Shown here piece after piece: positions 37,503 to 47,203 of a DNA stretch of 64,000 nt (within the stretch, counting starts at the first letter, position 1; each line of letters begins with the position of its first letter). The notes under the pieces were generated by a model. It did not search any database. It was not told where the DNA came from and saw only the letters and a program-made list of their open reading frames with translations. The position numbers and the translations under genes are program-made. Source of the DNA: Burkholderia pyrrocinia (GTDB lineage Bacteria > Pseudomonadota > Gammaproteobacteria > Burkholderiales > Burkholderiaceae); NCBI RefSeq assembly GCF_022809715.1, contig NZ_CP094459.1, forward strand, positions 2,356,001 to 2,420,000, given 5' to 3'.

Positions 37503-38001
37503 GTCAACAAGGCCTTGATGAGGTCGCGCACTGCATCGGGGACAGGCGAAACGAAAGGAACGAAATCAGATCGACAGATAGATTTCGTGAATCGCCAATG
37601 TTGGCAAAATGTAAAGCGGCATCACACAAAAACTTGATGTCGCTCAAGCGCAGTCGGGTTAACCAGCATAAGGCGATCGATTATTTTTTGCATCGCAGCA
37701 GCGCATCGATTTTCGGCGTCGGCGCAGAAGACTGATTTTTATGAGTAATTTTTTGTATTGCGCGATGAGGGATGTCGTGGAAATCGACGCAGCGCCGCAA
37801 TTTTGACGTCAACGCATCGTTTCGGAGGGCCGGAGCGCGATGGTTGACGCCGTGCCGGAGCGCGATCGCGCGGTGCTCCCAGCCTTACATCACTGCTTTC
37901 ATTTTTATTTCATTCAGCGTTGCTCGATGCAGGTCCGGCGCGCATGGCCGCTCCACCGTCCGGCGTCGCTGCAGGCACCGCGTCGTTCATGTTCCCGACC
38001 G
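37503..38001. promoter_or_regulatory. Non-coding, AT-rich region upstream of the NuoM-like gene
   Basis: About 500 bases with no supported gene and clearly richer in A/T than the flanks, mostly 37530-37830. It contains the ANR/FNR-like site at 37634-37647 and a 10-base palindrome TTGACGTCAA at 37803-37812. It is the shared upstream/downstream gap of two minus-strand genes and is likely the control region of the NuoM-like gene, possibly also the 3' region of the 38002 gene. Confidence 0.45.
37634..37647 (-). promoter_or_regulatory. ANR/FNR-like binding site
   Basis: TTGAT-GTCG-CTCAA, one base from the consensus TTGAT-N4-ATCAA. It lies 132 bases upstream of the NuoM-like start codon. A TTTACATTTTG stretch about 35 bases closer to the gene could be the -10 region of a class II promoter. 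Confidence 0.4.
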
Positions 38002-39453
38002 CTAGCGCTGATGACTCAGACGGTCCCATACGCGCATCGTTACCGCGCGATAGTGGTTGTGTTGTGCGGGAAAATGAACGAAGCGGCTGTCGCGCGTGGC
38101 ATAGACCGGCGATGACGCGAGCGTCATCGCATCGACGATATGGCGCGCATCGATCATGCCGGACTGCAGCAGTTCCACATAGATCGCCTGCTGGTCGCCG
38201 CCGCTCGCGTAGACCGACGAACGATCGCCGAAACTCTCGATGCGCGCGCAGATGCGCTCGACCAGTTCGCGCATCGGCGCCACGTTGCGCACGCCGACCA
38301 TGCATGAGTTGATCGCCCAGGCCGTGTGATCGGTACCGATCACGAAGTCGCGGCCGTCGATCGTACTGTCGACGGACTGACTCTGATCGATCGCCAGGAT
38401 GTCCGCATCGACCCAGAACACGAACGCGTGATGCGGCAGATGTTCGTGAATCAGATGCAGCTTCGCCCAGTTCGCATCGATGCCGCCCGGCAGGAATGCG
38501 GGCGCCTCGCGATACGCGTGGTACGCATAGCCGTGCCGCGTGCAGTAGCGAACGAAGTTCTCCTCGTGCAGGTCGCCGTAGCCCGCGATATGCGATGTAT
38601 GCAGGCTCACGAACGCAACACGCGCCTGCGGATTCACATGCCGCTCCGCGGCGCGCGTTCGTTGCTGCGCGGCACGCCAGTCGTCCATTGCGTGCGGGTG
38701 ATCACCACGCTGGACCCGTTCGGCATCGTCGACGAGTGCCGCCACATAGCGGAAGTCGTAGTCGGCAGTCGGCGCCCAGACGCCCTCCACCTGCCGCCAC
38801 TCGGGCGCCTGGTGCGCCACGAGCGGCCGGGCGCCGGCGATCGCATCGATCGCGACCCCGTCCCGCCAGACCGTCTGGGCCGACGCGAAATGGCCGTTCG
38901 CGAGCGGCAAGTCGAACGGCAGCGGCGGAAAGGTCTCCGCAAGCAGCGTCGCCTCGCACGCGTGCTGCCGCTCCGGAAGATGCATCGCCCACTTGCCCAG
39001 TTCGACCGCCAGCTTGCGCAACCGCTCCCGCACGTCGGGCACGTTGCGGAAGATCATGCCGCTTGCGGCGGGCAGCGCCGATTTCGACGTCTGCGTCGTG
39101 ACGATCGCATCGTAACCGTGCGCGACATCCGGCAGCGCGTGCGGGTCGAACACGACGGAGAACGGATCGAGCACGAGCAGCAATGCGCCAGGCTCCATCG
39201 CGACGAGCTGCGCGATGATCGCGTGGTACTTGTGCAGGACCTGCTGGCGCTCGCCATACACGTGCATGCCGTCGACCGTCGCATGCCGGTAGCCGTGCAG
39301 CCGCGCGTAACGCCCGTGATTGTCGACAAGTCCGTCGACAGGCCGATGAGAGAGGACAGTCAGAACGGAATGCGGGCTGGCCAAGAGCATCACCTTGAGT
39401 CGCGCCAATCGATACGCGATATGTAGCGCGTTACCGCCGCTCAAGTCGAGCAC
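38002..39453 (-). CDS. Two-domain glycosyltransferase-like protein (GT34/GMA12-type C-terminal half)
   Basis: A 483-residue cytoplasmic protein without membrane helices. The C-terminal half (~280-480) resembles galactosyltransferases of the GMA12/MNN10 type: LHEENFVRYCTRHGYAYH, ANWAKLHLIHEHLPHH, then the DXD metal/nucleotide-sugar motif in FVFWVDADILAID and INSCMVGVRNVAPM. The N-terminal half (~25-170) aligns with it segment by segment (RYARLHGYRHATVDG; VLHKYHAIIAQLVAM; ALLLVLDPFSVVFDP; SGMIFRNVPDVRERLRKL) but has Asp-Pro-Phe where DXD should be. The annotated start is GTG; an ATG at 39390 is an alternative. No sugar-pathway genes adjoin it, so the acceptor is unknown. Confidence 0.75.
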   Translation of the reverse strand: MLDLSGGNALHIAYRLARLKVMLLASPHSVLTVLSHRPVDGLVDNHGRYARLHGYRHATVDGMHVYGERQQVLHKYHAIIAQLVAMEPGALLLVLDPFSVVFDPHALPDVAHGYDAIVTTQTSKSALPAASGMIFRNVPDVRERLRKLAVELGKWAMHLPERQHACEATLLAETFPPLPFDLPLANGHFASAQTVWRDGVAIDAIAGARPLVAHQAPEWRQVEGVWAPTADYDFRYVAALVDDAERVQRGDHPHAMDDWRAAQQRTRAAERHVNPQARVAFVSLHTSHIAGYGDLHEENFVRYCTRHGYAYHAYREAPAFLPGGIDANWAKLHLIHEHLPHHAFVFWVDADILAIDQSQSVDSTIDGRDFVIGTDHTAWAINSCMVGVRNVAPMRELVERICARIESFGDRSSVYASGGDQQAIYVELLQSGMIDARHIVDAMTLASSPVYATRDSRFVHFPAQHNHYRAVTMRVWDRLSHQR

Positions 39454-39552
39454 TCATTGCCTGACTGGTAACCTCGGCCACTTCCGCCTGAGGATGAGAT
39501 CCGGCTGCATCGAATGTTTTGTGCGTGAGGGCGTGATGCAGTCGAAAAAGAA

Positions 39553-39586
39553 AAAGCCCCGTAAGTCCTTGAACTTACGGGGCTTT
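39553..39586 (-). terminator. Terminator of tRNA-Ser
   Basis: Perfect 14-base stem AAAGCCCCGTAAGT / ACTTACGGGGCTTT with a 6-base loop, followed on the minus strand by TTCTTTTTC. Confidence 0.88.
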
Positions 39587-39597
39587 GTCACCGCTTT

Positions 39598-39691
39598 TGG
39601 CGGAGACGGAGGGATTCGAACCCTCGATCCAGGTTTTGGCCCAGATGCTCCCTTAGCAGGGGAGTGCCTTCGACCTCTCGGCCACGTCTCC
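39598..39691 (-). tRNA. tRNA-Ser (GCT)
   Basis: 94-base class II tRNA with a long variable arm and encoded CCA. Acceptor GGAGACG pairs with CGTCTCC; anticodon stem-loop CTCCC-CTGCTAA-GGGAG gives anticodon GCT; T-loop TTCGAAT. Confidence 0.96.
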
Positions 39692-39734
39692 CAAACTTTC
39701 GCTCGCACCAGGGAGGCAGTGCGACGAGAACGAA

Positions 39735-39763
39735 ATAATATAGGGTTTCGAACCGCGCGTCAA
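39735..39763 (-). promoter_or_regulatory. Promoter of tRNA-Ser
   Basis: On the minus strand TTGACG, a 17-base spacer and TATTAT, about 44 bases before the mature tRNA 5' end. Confidence 0.82.
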
Positions 39764-39804
39764 TTTCCGTGATGCATTTTCGTCAACGCATCACGAAAAT
39801 TTCA

Positions 39805-41055
39805 TCATGCCTGGTCGAGTTCGAATGCCTTGTGCAGCGCGCGGACGGCCAGCTCCATGTATTTCTCGTCGATCAGCACCGAAATCTTGATTTCGGACGT
39901 CGAGATCATCTGGATGTTGATGCCCTCTTCCGACAGCGTGCGGAACATCTTGCTCGCGACGCCCACGTGCGAACGCATGCCGACGCCGACGACCGACACC
40001 TTCGACACCTTCGGGTCGCCCTGCACCTGCTCGGCGTTCACATGGCCCTTCACCTGGTTGGTGAGGATGTCCATCGCCTTCTGGTAGTCGCCACGGCCGA
40101 CCGTGAACGTGAAGTCGGTTTTGCCTTCGACGCTCTGGTTCTGGATGATCATGTCGACGTCGACGTTCGCATCGGCGACCGGGCCGAGGATCTGATACGC
40201 GATGCCCGGCTTGTCGGGCACGCCCATCACAGCAATGCGTGCTTCGTCGCGCTGGAACGCGATGCCGGAAATGACTGCCTTTTCCATGGTCTCGTCTTCT
40301 TCAAAAGTAATCAGGGTGCCCGAGCGCATTTCTTCGTCGAGCGCAATCAGCGGATCGGTCAGGCTCGACAGCACGCGCGTCTTCACCTGGTATTTGCCGG
40401 CGAATTCGACCGAGCGGATCTGCAGGACCTTCGAGCCGAGGCTGGCCATTTCCAGCATCTCCTCGAACGTCACGCGATCGAGGCGTCGCGCCTCTTCGAC
40501 GACACGCGGATCGGTCGTGTAGACGCCATCGACGTCCGTATAGATCAGGCACTCTTCGGCATCCAGCGCAGCCGCGACCGCCACCGCCGACGTGTCCGAG
40601 CCGCCACGGCCCAGCGTCGTGATGTGGCCGTCCGGATCGACGCCCTGGAAGCCCGTGATGATCACGACCTTGCCGGCATTCAGATCGGCCTTCACGCGCT
40701 CGTCGTCGATCGAGTGGATGCGCGCTTTCGTGAACGCGCTGTCGGTCTTGATCGGCACTTGCCAGCCGGCGTAGCTCACGGCCTCGACGCCGATTTCCTG
40801 CAGCGCGATCGACAGCAGGCCGACGCTGACCTGCTCGCCGGTCGACGCGATCATGTCGAGCTCACGCGGGCTCGGCTGGCTCGAAATCTCTTTCGCAAGA
40901 CCGAGCAGACGGTTGGTTTCGCCGGACATCGCCGAAGGCACGACCACCATCTGGTGCCCGGCCTGATGCCATTTTGCGACGCGTTTCGCGACGTTCTTGA
41001 TGCGCTCGACCGAGCCCATCGAAGTGCCGCCGTATTTGTGTACGATGAGTGCCAT
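39805..41055 (-). CDS. lysC: Aspartate kinase
   Basis: A 416-residue aspartokinase catalysing the first step from aspartate toward lysine, threonine, methionine and diaminopimelate. The kinase domain begins [20 protein letters not shown] and includes [19 protein letters not shown] and [16 protein letters not shown]. Two ACT domains follow (~265-416) with [20 protein letters not shown] and [20 protein letters not shown], indicating allosteric feedback control. An alternative internal start for a separate beta subunit, as in some aspartokinases, was not tested. The upstream frame extension to 41217 is not family-like. The tilS gene lies upstream, with a promoter in between. Confidence 0.97.
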   Translation of the reverse strand: MALIVHKYGGTSMGSVERIKNVAKRVAKWHQAGHQMVVVPSAMSGETNRLLGLAKEISSQPSPRELDMIASTGEQVSVGLLSIALQEIGVEAVSYAGWQVPIKTDSAFTKARIHSIDDERVKADLNAGKVVIITGFQGVDPDGHITTLGRGGSDTSAVAVAAALDAEECLIYTDVDGVYTTDPRVVEEARRLDRVTFEEMLEMASLGSKVLQIRSVEFAGKYQVKTRVLSSLTDPLIALDEEMRSGTLITFEEDETMEKAVISGIAFQRDEARIAVMGVPDKPGIAYQILGPVADANVDVDMIIQNQSVEGKTDFTFTVGRGDYQKAMDILTNQVKGHVNAEQVQGDPKVSKVSVVGVGMRSHVGVASKMFRTLSEEGINIQMISTSEIKISVLIDEKYMELAVRALHKAFELDQA

Positions 41056-41398
41056 TGTCGTTCTGAACTGGAGGAGAGACCGCACGGGCGCGCTGGGCAG
41101 GCCGCGTTGCCGTTCGGTCACGCGGCTTGTGGCTGTGGACGGACGACGAGGGGGACGGCTGGGACGCAACACGCAAGCGTGACGGATTTTGCCCGGAAGG
41201 CCGATCAGGCCGCGCAAACCGGGTACGTCACGCGGGAAACCTGCACAAATCGCTCAAAAATCGAGCCGAGCAAACGTCCGAGCGTACCCGATAGAAGCCC
41301 GCTTGACAAGCCGCTCGCCGTGTCCACGGCCGTTCCGGCGCTGTTTACCAAATGGTGAAAATGGGCGCGCCATCACGCTGCCGGAAGCCTGCCCGCCG
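41056..41398 (-). promoter_or_regulatory. Upstream region of lysC
   Basis: 343 bases with no supported gene. It contains a good sigma-70 promoter for lysC (separate entry) with a leader of ~220 nt. No lysine-riboswitch-like conserved core was recognised, although this was only checked by eye. Confidence 0.5.
41281..41309 (-). promoter_or_regulatory. Candidate promoter of lysC
   Basis: On the minus strand TTGTCA, a 17-base spacer and TACGCT, about 226 bases upstream of the lysC ATG. Confidence 0.62.
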
Positions 41399-42817
41399 TT
41401 ACGCGATCAGCAGGTCGGGACGCCATTCGATCCGGCGCCATGCGCCGCCGGACGACCCATTGTCGAACAACTCGCCATCGCGGTTCACGCCAAGCCGCGG
41501 CACGTAGATCAGCCGGTCGCCCGCGAACAGCAGCGGCACGTCGCGCTGCCATGCCGGCACGCCGCGCTCCTGGAACAGATTCTTCAGCGTCCGGCCCGGC
41601 CCGCCCGGCGACGTGCGCATCCGCTCGCCGCCCGCACGGGCGCGCGCGGCGAGCCGTGCGCCGCGCAGCAGCGCCTCCGGCACCGCGTCGGCGCTTCCCG
41701 CATCGGCCGGCGCGAACACGAACGTGCCGCGCCATCCCGGCAGGTGCCAGACTTCCTGCCCATCCCACGCGAGCGTCGATTCCGGGTGCGGTGTACCGGT
41801 GCCGTCGTCGGCCGGTTCGGCGCTGTCGCCCGCTTCCCAGTAAACGACATCGCGATAGAGCCGCAGGCACTGCCCCGCGTGATCGACGCGCAGCGCATGC
41901 GCGTCGTGCGCGGCGCGCAGTTGCCGCATCATGTTGGCGAGCCGGGCGGCGGACGCACCCGGCAAACCGAGCCGGCGCATCCAGAAACGCAGCAGATTCG
42001 CGCCGCGCGTGTCGTCGAACGCGACCAGCGACTCGCGCGACAGCGCCCGCCCGTCATCGCGCGCGGCGACGGCGAAATCCAGTTCGGCCAGATCGTCGAG
42101 CAGCCGCTGTGCGGCGGCCGCATGCTGGGCCGCGCGACCGAGCGCGTCGCGAAAGCCAGGGAAATGCACGGCCAGCGCCGGCAGCACGTCGATGCGCAGC
42201 GCATTGCGCGCGTAGCGCGTGTCGCTGTTCGATTCGTCGTCGATCCATTCGAGTTCGTGCTGCGTCGCATAACGCTCGAGTTGCGCGCGCAACAATCGCA
42301 GCAACGGACGCACGCGCTCGACGCTCGCGCCATCGGGACGGTAGCGCGGCGCCATGGCGGCGAGCCCCGCGATCCCCGCGCCGCGCAACAGTTGCAGCAG
42401 CACGGTCTCGGCCTGGTCGTCCGCATGCTGCGCAAGCCACAGCGTAGCCGCGCCATAGCGCTCGCACATCGCGTCGAGCGCGGCATAACGACGCTCGCGG
42501 GCGGTCGCCTCGATACCGGGACCGCTGTCGCGCGGCACGTCGACGCGCATCGATTCGAATTCGACGCCGAGCCGCGCCGCTGCCGCCTCGGCATGCGCGA
42601 CCCACGCGTCGGCGTTCGCGCTCAGGCCGTGATGCACGTGCAGCGCGATACAGCGCGACCCGCCCGCGACACGCACGGCCGCGTCGAGCAGCACCGTCGA
42701 ATCGAGGCCGCCGCTATAGGCGATCGCGATGCGTGCATCGGACGGCATGCCGGAAAGCGCAACGCCGACCGCGTCGAGTACGGCGCGGTCGGCGGAGAAT
42801 TCGGTCGGTGGGATCAC
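41399..42817 (-). CDS. tilS: tRNA(Ile)-lysidine synthetase
   Basis: A 472-residue enzyme that converts C34 of tRNA-Ile(CAU) to lysidine with ATP and lysine, so that AUA is read as Ile. The PP-loop SGGLDST lies at residues 35-41, and LHVHHGLSANADAWVAHAEA matches the N-type ATPase core. The TilS middle domain and the C-terminal substrate-binding segment (VRPRLGVNRDGELF-like, read as YVPRLGVNRDGELFDNG) are present; the length is full. It follows accA by 46 bases in the same orientation and is probably co-transcribed with it. Confidence 0.94.
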   Translation of the reverse strand: MIPPTEFSADRAVLDAVGVALSGMPSDARIAIAYSGGLDSTVLLDAAVRVAGGSRCIALHVHHGLSANADAWVAHAEAAAARLGVEFESMRVDVPRDSGPGIEATARERRYAALDAMCERYGAATLWLAQHADDQAETVLLQLLRGAGIAGLAAMAPRYRPDGASVERVRPLLRLLRAQLERYATQHELEWIDDESNSDTRYARNALRIDVLPALAVHFPGFRDALGRAAQHAAAAQRLLDDLAELDFAVAARDDGRALSRESLVAFDDTRGANLLRFWMRRLGLPGASAARLANMMRQLRAAHDAHALRVDHAGQCLRLYRDVVYWEAGDSAEPADDGTGTPHPESTLAWDGQEVWHLPGWRGTFVFAPADAGSADAVPEALLRGARLAARARAGGERMRTSPGGPGRTLKNLFQERGVPAWQRDVPLLFAGDRLIYVPRLGVNRDGELFDNGSSGGAWRRIEWRPDLLIA

Positions 42818-42863
42818 GAGAGTGACGCGCGCTTGGCGGCGCGCGTATCGAGCACGCGGCCGG

Positions 42864-43835
42864 TCATGCGCCCGGCGTGGTTTCCTTGAACTTGCCGTAG
42901 GCCATCAGGCGCTCGAAGCGGCGCTCGCGCAGCGCATCGATGCTCATGCCCTGGAACTGGCGCAGCGAATCGGCGAGCGCGCGGCGCAGCAGCGCAGCCA
43001 TGCCCTTCGGATCGCGATGCGCGCCGCCGAGCGGCTCGTTGATGATCTTGTCGATCAGGCCGAGCGCCTTCAGGCGGTGCGCGGTCAGGCCCAGCGCTTC
43101 CGCGGCTTCCGGCGCCTTCGCGGCGCTTTTCCACAGGATCGACGCGCAGCCTTCCGGCGAGATCACCGAGTAGGTCGAGAACTGCAGCATCATCACGGTG
43201 TCGGCCACGGCGATCGCGAGTGCGCCGCCCGAACCGCCCTCGCCGATCACCGTCGTGATGATCGGCGTCTTCAGCTCGGCCATCACGTACAGGTTGCGGC
43301 CGATCGCCTCCGACTGGCCGCGCTCTTCCGCGCCGATGCCCGGGTACGCGCCCGGCGTGTCGACGAACGTGAAGATCGGCAGCCCGAACTTCTCGGCGAG
43401 ACGCATCAGGCGTTCGGCCTTGCGATAGCCTTCCGGACGCGGCATCCCGAAGTTGCGCGCGGCGCGTTCCTTCGTGTCACGGCCCTTCTGGTGACCGATC
43501 ACCATGCACGGATGGCCGCCGAAGCGCGCGAGACCGCCGACGATCGACAGATCGTCCGCGAATGCGCGGTCGCCGTGCAGTTCGTGAAAATCGGTAAACA
43601 GTTCCGCAACGTAATCGAGCGTGTACGGACGCTGCGGGTGCCGCGCGATCTGCGAAACCTGCCACGGCGACAGGTTCGCGTAGAGGTCCTTCGTCAGTTG
43701 CTGGCTTTTCTTCGACAGCCGCTCGATTTCTTCCGAAATATCGACAGCCGAGTCATCCTGCACGAATCGCAGTTCTTCGATCTTGGCCTCGAGTTCGGCG
43801 ATCGGCTGTTCGAAATCCAGAAACGTGGTCTTCAT
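42864..43835 (-). CDS. accA: Acetyl-CoA carboxylase carboxyltransferase subunit alpha
   Basis: A 323-residue carboxyltransferase alpha subunit, which with AccD transfers CO2 from biotin to acetyl-CoA to make malonyl-CoA for fatty acid synthesis. It begins [20 protein letters not shown], and the CT-domain sequences [40 protein letters not shown] and [20 protein letters not shown] are intact. Length equals the E. coli protein within a few residues. It lies between the DNA glycosylase gene and tilS. Confidence 0.97.
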   Translation of the reverse strand: MKTTFLDFEQPIAELEAKIEELRFVQDDSAVDISEEIERLSKKSQQLTKDLYANLSPWQVSQIARHPQRPYTLDYVAELFTDFHELHGDRAFADDLSIVGGLARFGGHPCMVIGHQKGRDTKERAARNFGMPRPEGYRKAERLMRLAEKFGLPIFTFVDTPGAYPGIGAEERGQSEAIGRNLYVMAELKTPIITTVIGEGGSGGALAIAVADTVMMLQFSTYSVISPEGCASILWKSAAKAPEAAEALGLTAHRLKALGLIDKIINEPLGGAHRDPKGMAALLRRALADSLRQFQGMSIDALRERRFERLMAYGKFKETTPGA

Positions 43836-43938
43836 GTGTTCGAATCCTTGGGTCTTGCGGCAGCGCGTATTCTACCCGCGCGGGCGACGCTCAAAACCGA
43901 CTCTCAACTATTGATGTTTAAAACCCGATAGCCAACAC

Positions 43939-44763
43939 TCAGGCGTCGGTGTCGGGTGCATCGAGGCTGCGCCACATGTACCAGGTCGCGACGGTGCGCC
44001 ACGGCTCCCAGTTGGCCGCGACCTCGCGCGCCTCGCTGCGCGTGACGGGTTCCCCGCTGAAGTAATTGACGCTGATCGCGCGAATCAGGCCCGGGTCGTC
44101 GAGCGGCAGCACATCCGGCCGCGACAGGTTGAAGATCAGGAACATCTCGGCCGTCCAGCGGCTGATGCCGCGGATCTGCGTGAGTTCCGCGATCACGTCC
44201 TCGTCGTCCATCGACGTCCATTTGTCGACGTGCAGCGCGCCCGACACGAAATGCTGCGCGAGATCGAGGATGTATTCGGTCTTGCGCTTCGACAACCCGC
44301 AAGCGATCAGCTTGTCCGCGCCAAGCCGGATCACCGGCTGCGGTGCGAGTTTCGGACAGGCGTCCTCGATATGCGCCCACAGCGACTGCGCGGACGGCAC
44401 CGAAATCTGCTGGCCGACGACCGAGCGCGCGAGCGTGACGAACGGGTCGCCGCGCTTCACGAGATGCGCGGGACCGAACTTCGGGATCAGTTTCTTCAGG
44501 ATCCGGTCGCGCTTGACGAGGTCGGCGCATGCCTTGTCCCAGTATGCAGGACGCACGACAACCTCCTCGCCGTCCGCTTCGGACACACGCGTCTTGCGGG
44601 CCGCGTCGGCGGCCGGCTGCGCAGCCGCCGGCTGCGCATGACCGTTCAGCGCGCCGTTCGGCGCGGCGCGCGTGGCGTCCGCCTTCGACGGCACGCGCTT
44701 GGCTGCCGGACGCGCGGCGACCGGGGTCGCGCGCCTGACCGGCGCTTTTCTGGCCGTTGCCAT
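43939..44763 (-). CDS. DNA-3-methyladenine glycosylase (AlkA/HhH-GPD type) with basic N-terminal extension
   Basis: A 274-residue base-excision repair glycosylase expected to remove alkylated purines from DNA. The HhH-GPD core spans ~80-265: FVTLARSVVGQQISVPSA, the helix-hairpin-helix TQIRGISRWTAEMFLI at ~195-210 and the catalytic Asp (LPLDDPGL, probably Asp223). The first ~65 residues are an Ala/Arg/Lys/Pro-rich low-complexity extension absent from compact family members. Most family proteins start near RPAYWDKACADL (residue 71), but no good internal ATG is evident there, so the extension appears to be translated. It lies between cysS and accA on the same strand. Confidence 0.9.
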   Translation of the reverse strand: MATARKAPVRRATPVAARPAAKRVPSKADATRAAPNGALNGHAQPAAAQPAADAARKTRVSEADGEEVVVRPAYWDKACADLVKRDRILKKLIPKFGPAHLVKRGDPFVTLARSVVGQQISVPSAQSLWAHIEDACPKLAPQPVIRLGADKLIACGLSKRKTEYILDLAQHFVSGALHVDKWTSMDDEDVIAELTQIRGISRWTAEMFLIFNLSRPDVLPLDDPGLIRAISVNYFSGEPVTRSEAREVAANWEPWRTVATWYMWRSLDAPDTDA

Positions 44764-44806
44764 CCTGCCTCCTACCTGACGGATCGGTCAGTGGAACGCA
44801 CCGCGC

Positions 44807-46204
44807 TCATACGCGACGCCATTCGGTCGATCCGCCCGGTTTGTCTTCAAGTGCGATGCCGGCCTCGAGCAGTTCTGCCCGGATCCGGTCCGCTTCGGCA
44901 TAGTCCTTCGCTTGCTTCGCCGCGACGCGCGCGGCGATCCTCGCTTCGATCTCGTCGGCGGCGAGCGCGCCCGCCTGCGCGGCGCCGGACGCCTGCTGCA
45001 GGAACGCGCGCGGTTCGCGCCCCAGCAGGCCGAGCAGGCCTGCCAGTTGTTTCAGTTGCCGCGCGAGCGCCGCGTCGCGCGTGCGATTCACCTCGCCCGC
45101 CAGCTCGAACAGCGTCGCCACCGCGACGGGCGTGTTGAAGTCGTCGTTCATCGCGGCCGCGAAACGCTGCGCATGCGGCTCGTTCCAGTCGAGCGCGAGC
45201 GTGTCGGCCTCGACATCCTTCAGCGCGGTATAAAGACGCGTGAGCGACGCGCGCGCATCGTCGAGATGCACGTCGCTGTAGTTGAGCGGCGACCGGTAGT
45301 GCGTGCGCACGATGAAGAAGCGCACGACTTCGGCGTCGTACCGCTCGAGCACTTCGCGGATCGTGAAGAAGTTGCCGAGCGATTTCGACATCTTCTCGTT
45401 GTCGACCTGCACGAAGCCGTTGTGCATCCAGTAGTTGACGAACGTCTGGCCGGTCGCGCCTTCGCTCTGCGCGATCTCGTTCTCGTGGTGCGGGAATTGC
45501 AGATCCTGCCCGCCGCCGTGGATGTCGAAATGATCGCCGAGCAGCGTGCAGCCCATCGCCGAGCACTCGATGTGCCAGCCCGGGCGGCCCATCCCGTACT
45601 TCGATGCCCACGACGCGCCTTCCGGATCTTCCGGCTTCGCGCGCTTCCACAGCACGAAATCGAGCGGATCTTCCTTCGCGTCGTTCGCGGCGACGCGCTC
45701 GCCCGCGCGGAGATCGTCGAGCGACTTGCCCGACAGCTTCCCGTAGTTCGCGAACTTGCGCACCGAGTAATTGACGTCGCCGTCGGCCGCCTGGTACGCG
45801 TAACCGTTCGTCTCGAGCGTCTCGATCATGCCGAGCATCTGCGGAATGAATTGCGTCGCACGCGGCTCGATGTCGGGCCGCTGGATGCCGAGCGCGCCTT
45901 CATCCTCGTGCATCGCGCCGATGAACCGGTCGGTCAGCGACTTGATCGTCTCGCCGTTCTCGACCGCGCGGCGGATGATCTTGTCGTCGATGTCCGTAAT
46001 GTTGCGCACATACGTGACCCGGTAGCCGATCGCACGCAGCCAGCGCTGGACGAGGTCGAACACGACCAGCATGCGCGCGTGGCCCACGTGACAATAGTCG
46101 TAGACGGTGATCCCGCATACGTACATCCGCACTTCGCCGGACTGGCGCGGCACGAAAACTTGCTTGTCACGCGCGAGCGTGTTGTAGATGCGCAGTGATT
46201 CCAT
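44807..46204 (-). CDS. cysS: Cysteinyl-tRNA synthetase
   Basis: A 465-residue class I synthetase charging tRNA-Cys. The Zn-binding first Cys is in [16 protein letters not shown], which also holds the HIGH motif. WHIECSAMG and [12 protein letters not shown] supply the remaining Zn ligands, and the KMSKS motif is [12 protein letters not shown]. The C-terminal anticodon-binding domain ends with the typical [19 protein letters not shown]. The start [17 protein letters not shown] matches the family. It heads a minus-strand block with the DNA glycosylase, accA and tilS. Confidence 0.97.
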   Translation of the reverse strand: MESLRIYNTLARDKQVFVPRQSGEVRMYVCGITVYDYCHVGHARMLVVFDLVQRWLRAIGYRVTYVRNITDIDDKIIRRAVENGETIKSLTDRFIGAMHEDEGALGIQRPDIEPRATQFIPQMLGMIETLETNGYAYQAADGDVNYSVRKFANYGKLSGKSLDDLRAGERVAANDAKEDPLDFVLWKRAKPEDPEGASWASKYGMGRPGWHIECSAMGCTLLGDHFDIHGGGQDLQFPHHENEIAQSEGATGQTFVNYWMHNGFVQVDNEKMSKSLGNFFTIREVLERYDAEVVRFFIVRTHYRSPLNYSDVHLDDARASLTRLYTALKDVEADTLALDWNEPHAQRFAAAMNDDFNTPVAVATLFELAGEVNRTRDAALARQLKQLAGLLGLLGREPRAFLQQASGAAQAGALAADEIEARIAARVAAKQAKDYAEADRIRAELLEAGIALEDKPGGSTEWRRV

Positions 46205-46416
46205 AGAGATGAACCGTGAGCCGAAGGAGACCGCCCTGGCGAAGCTCGCCCAGCATGCGAAGCGGACGGACCATCTGCTGCGGCGCCAGGCCGAGCGTCC
46301 TCGCTATCACACGGGGCGGTCAGGCTGCAAGCACAGCGGTGACGGCCACGAGAGGCTAAGAAAGACTGCCTGCGGCTCGCCGGAACGCGCAGACGTTTTG
46401 TTAGAATGGCTCGGAG

Positions 46417-46422
46417 TATAAC
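46417..46422 (+). promoter_or_regulatory. Possible -10 element of the TPR protein gene
   Basis: TATAAC 17 bases before the start codon at 46439. A -35 at the right spacing was not found (TTGTTA lies at 46398-46403, only 13 bases away), so this is weak. Confidence 0.3.
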
Positions 46423-46438
46423 ATTCCGATTTACGCCT

Positions 46439-47164
46439 ATGAAACCTCATCGCGGCCGCGCGCCGAGCGCTGCGACCCTCGTTGCGACCACCGTCATGGG
46501 CGTCGCGCTGACGCTGTTCGCGGCCCCCGCGGCGCATGCGCAGAAAGCCCCGGCCACCGCCGACGGCACCCCCGAAATCGACGCGTCGATCGCCGGCAAG
46601 CAGTGGAAGCAGGCGCTTGCGCAGCTCGACGCGCGCATCGCGTCGAACCCGCGCGACGTGCAGGCGCAGTTCAAGCGCGGCACCGTGCTGGCCCGCCTGA
46701 ACCGCGACGACGATGCGATCCAGCAGTTCGTCGCGATCACGCAGGCGTACCCCGAACTGCCCGAGCCGTACAACAACCTCGCGGCGCTCTACGCGAAGCA
46801 CGGCCGCTACGACGAAGCGCGCACCGCGCTCGTCACGGCGACGCAATCGAACCCGAGCTACTCGCTCGCGTACGAAAACCTCGGCGACCTGTACCTGCGC
46901 CTCGCGGCCGAATCGTACAAGCGTGCGCAATCGCTCGGCCGCACGAGCGGCGCGACCGCGCAGCGCCTCGCCGACCTGCAGAAGATCGTGTCGCCGCCGA
47001 AGGTCGCGCCGAATGCCCGCGCGGTCGCGCCGGCCACGCGCGACTACTCCGAACGCGCAGCCGCGAACGTGAGCACCACCACGCTGCCGATGTCGCCGAC
47101 GTTCCAGTTCAGCGGTCCGTCGGGCGCACTGGCGGCACCGTATGTCGCGCCGCCGTCGCAATAA
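46439..47164 (+). CDS. Exported tetratricopeptide-repeat protein
   Basis: A 241-residue periplasmic TPR protein. A signal peptide with an N-terminal basic segment covers ~1-35 (FAAPAAHAQ). Three TPR-like units follow at ~55-155: AIAGKQWKQALAQLDARI-like, then LARLNRDDDAIQQFVAITQA, then YNNLAALYAKHGRYDEARTA and YENLGDLYLRLAAESYKRAQ. A Pro/Ala/Thr-rich tail completes it. TPR proteins of this size act as scaffolds; no partner can be named. It is divergent from cysS and 39 bases upstream of the periplasmic cyclophilin, with which it may be co-transcribed. Confidence 0.85.
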   Translation: MKPHRGRAPSAATLVATTVMGVALTLFAAPAAHAQKAPATADGTPEIDASIAGKQWKQALAQLDARIASNPRDVQAQFKRGTVLARLNRDDDAIQQFVAITQAYPELPEPYNNLAALYAKHGRYDEARTALVTATQSNPSYSLAYENLGDLYLRLAAESYKRAQSLGRTSGATAQRLADLQKIVSPPKVAPNARAVAPATRDYSERAAANVSTTTLPMSPTFQFSGPSGALAAPYVAPPSQ

Positions 47165-47203
47165 GCGGCGCGGCCCCCTTTCCCTCCCAACCTGAGGATC
47201 GCA

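Noticed and set aside
39768..39795. Inverted repeat CGTGATGC / GCATCACG after lysC as an intrinsic terminator
   Set aside because: No T-run follows the stem on the lysC strand, and it adjoins the tRNA-Ser promoter; its role is unclear.
39598..41055. tRNA-Ser as an integration site for a mobile element (with lysC and the glycosyltransferase-like gene as candidate cargo)
   Set aside because: No integrase and no direct repeat of the tRNA 3' end was seen; flanking genes on both sides are ordinary chromosomal genes.
46396..46422. Sigma-70 promoter TTGTTA-TATAAC before the TPR gene
   Set aside because: The spacer is only 13 bases, too short; only the -10 element was kept with low confidence.
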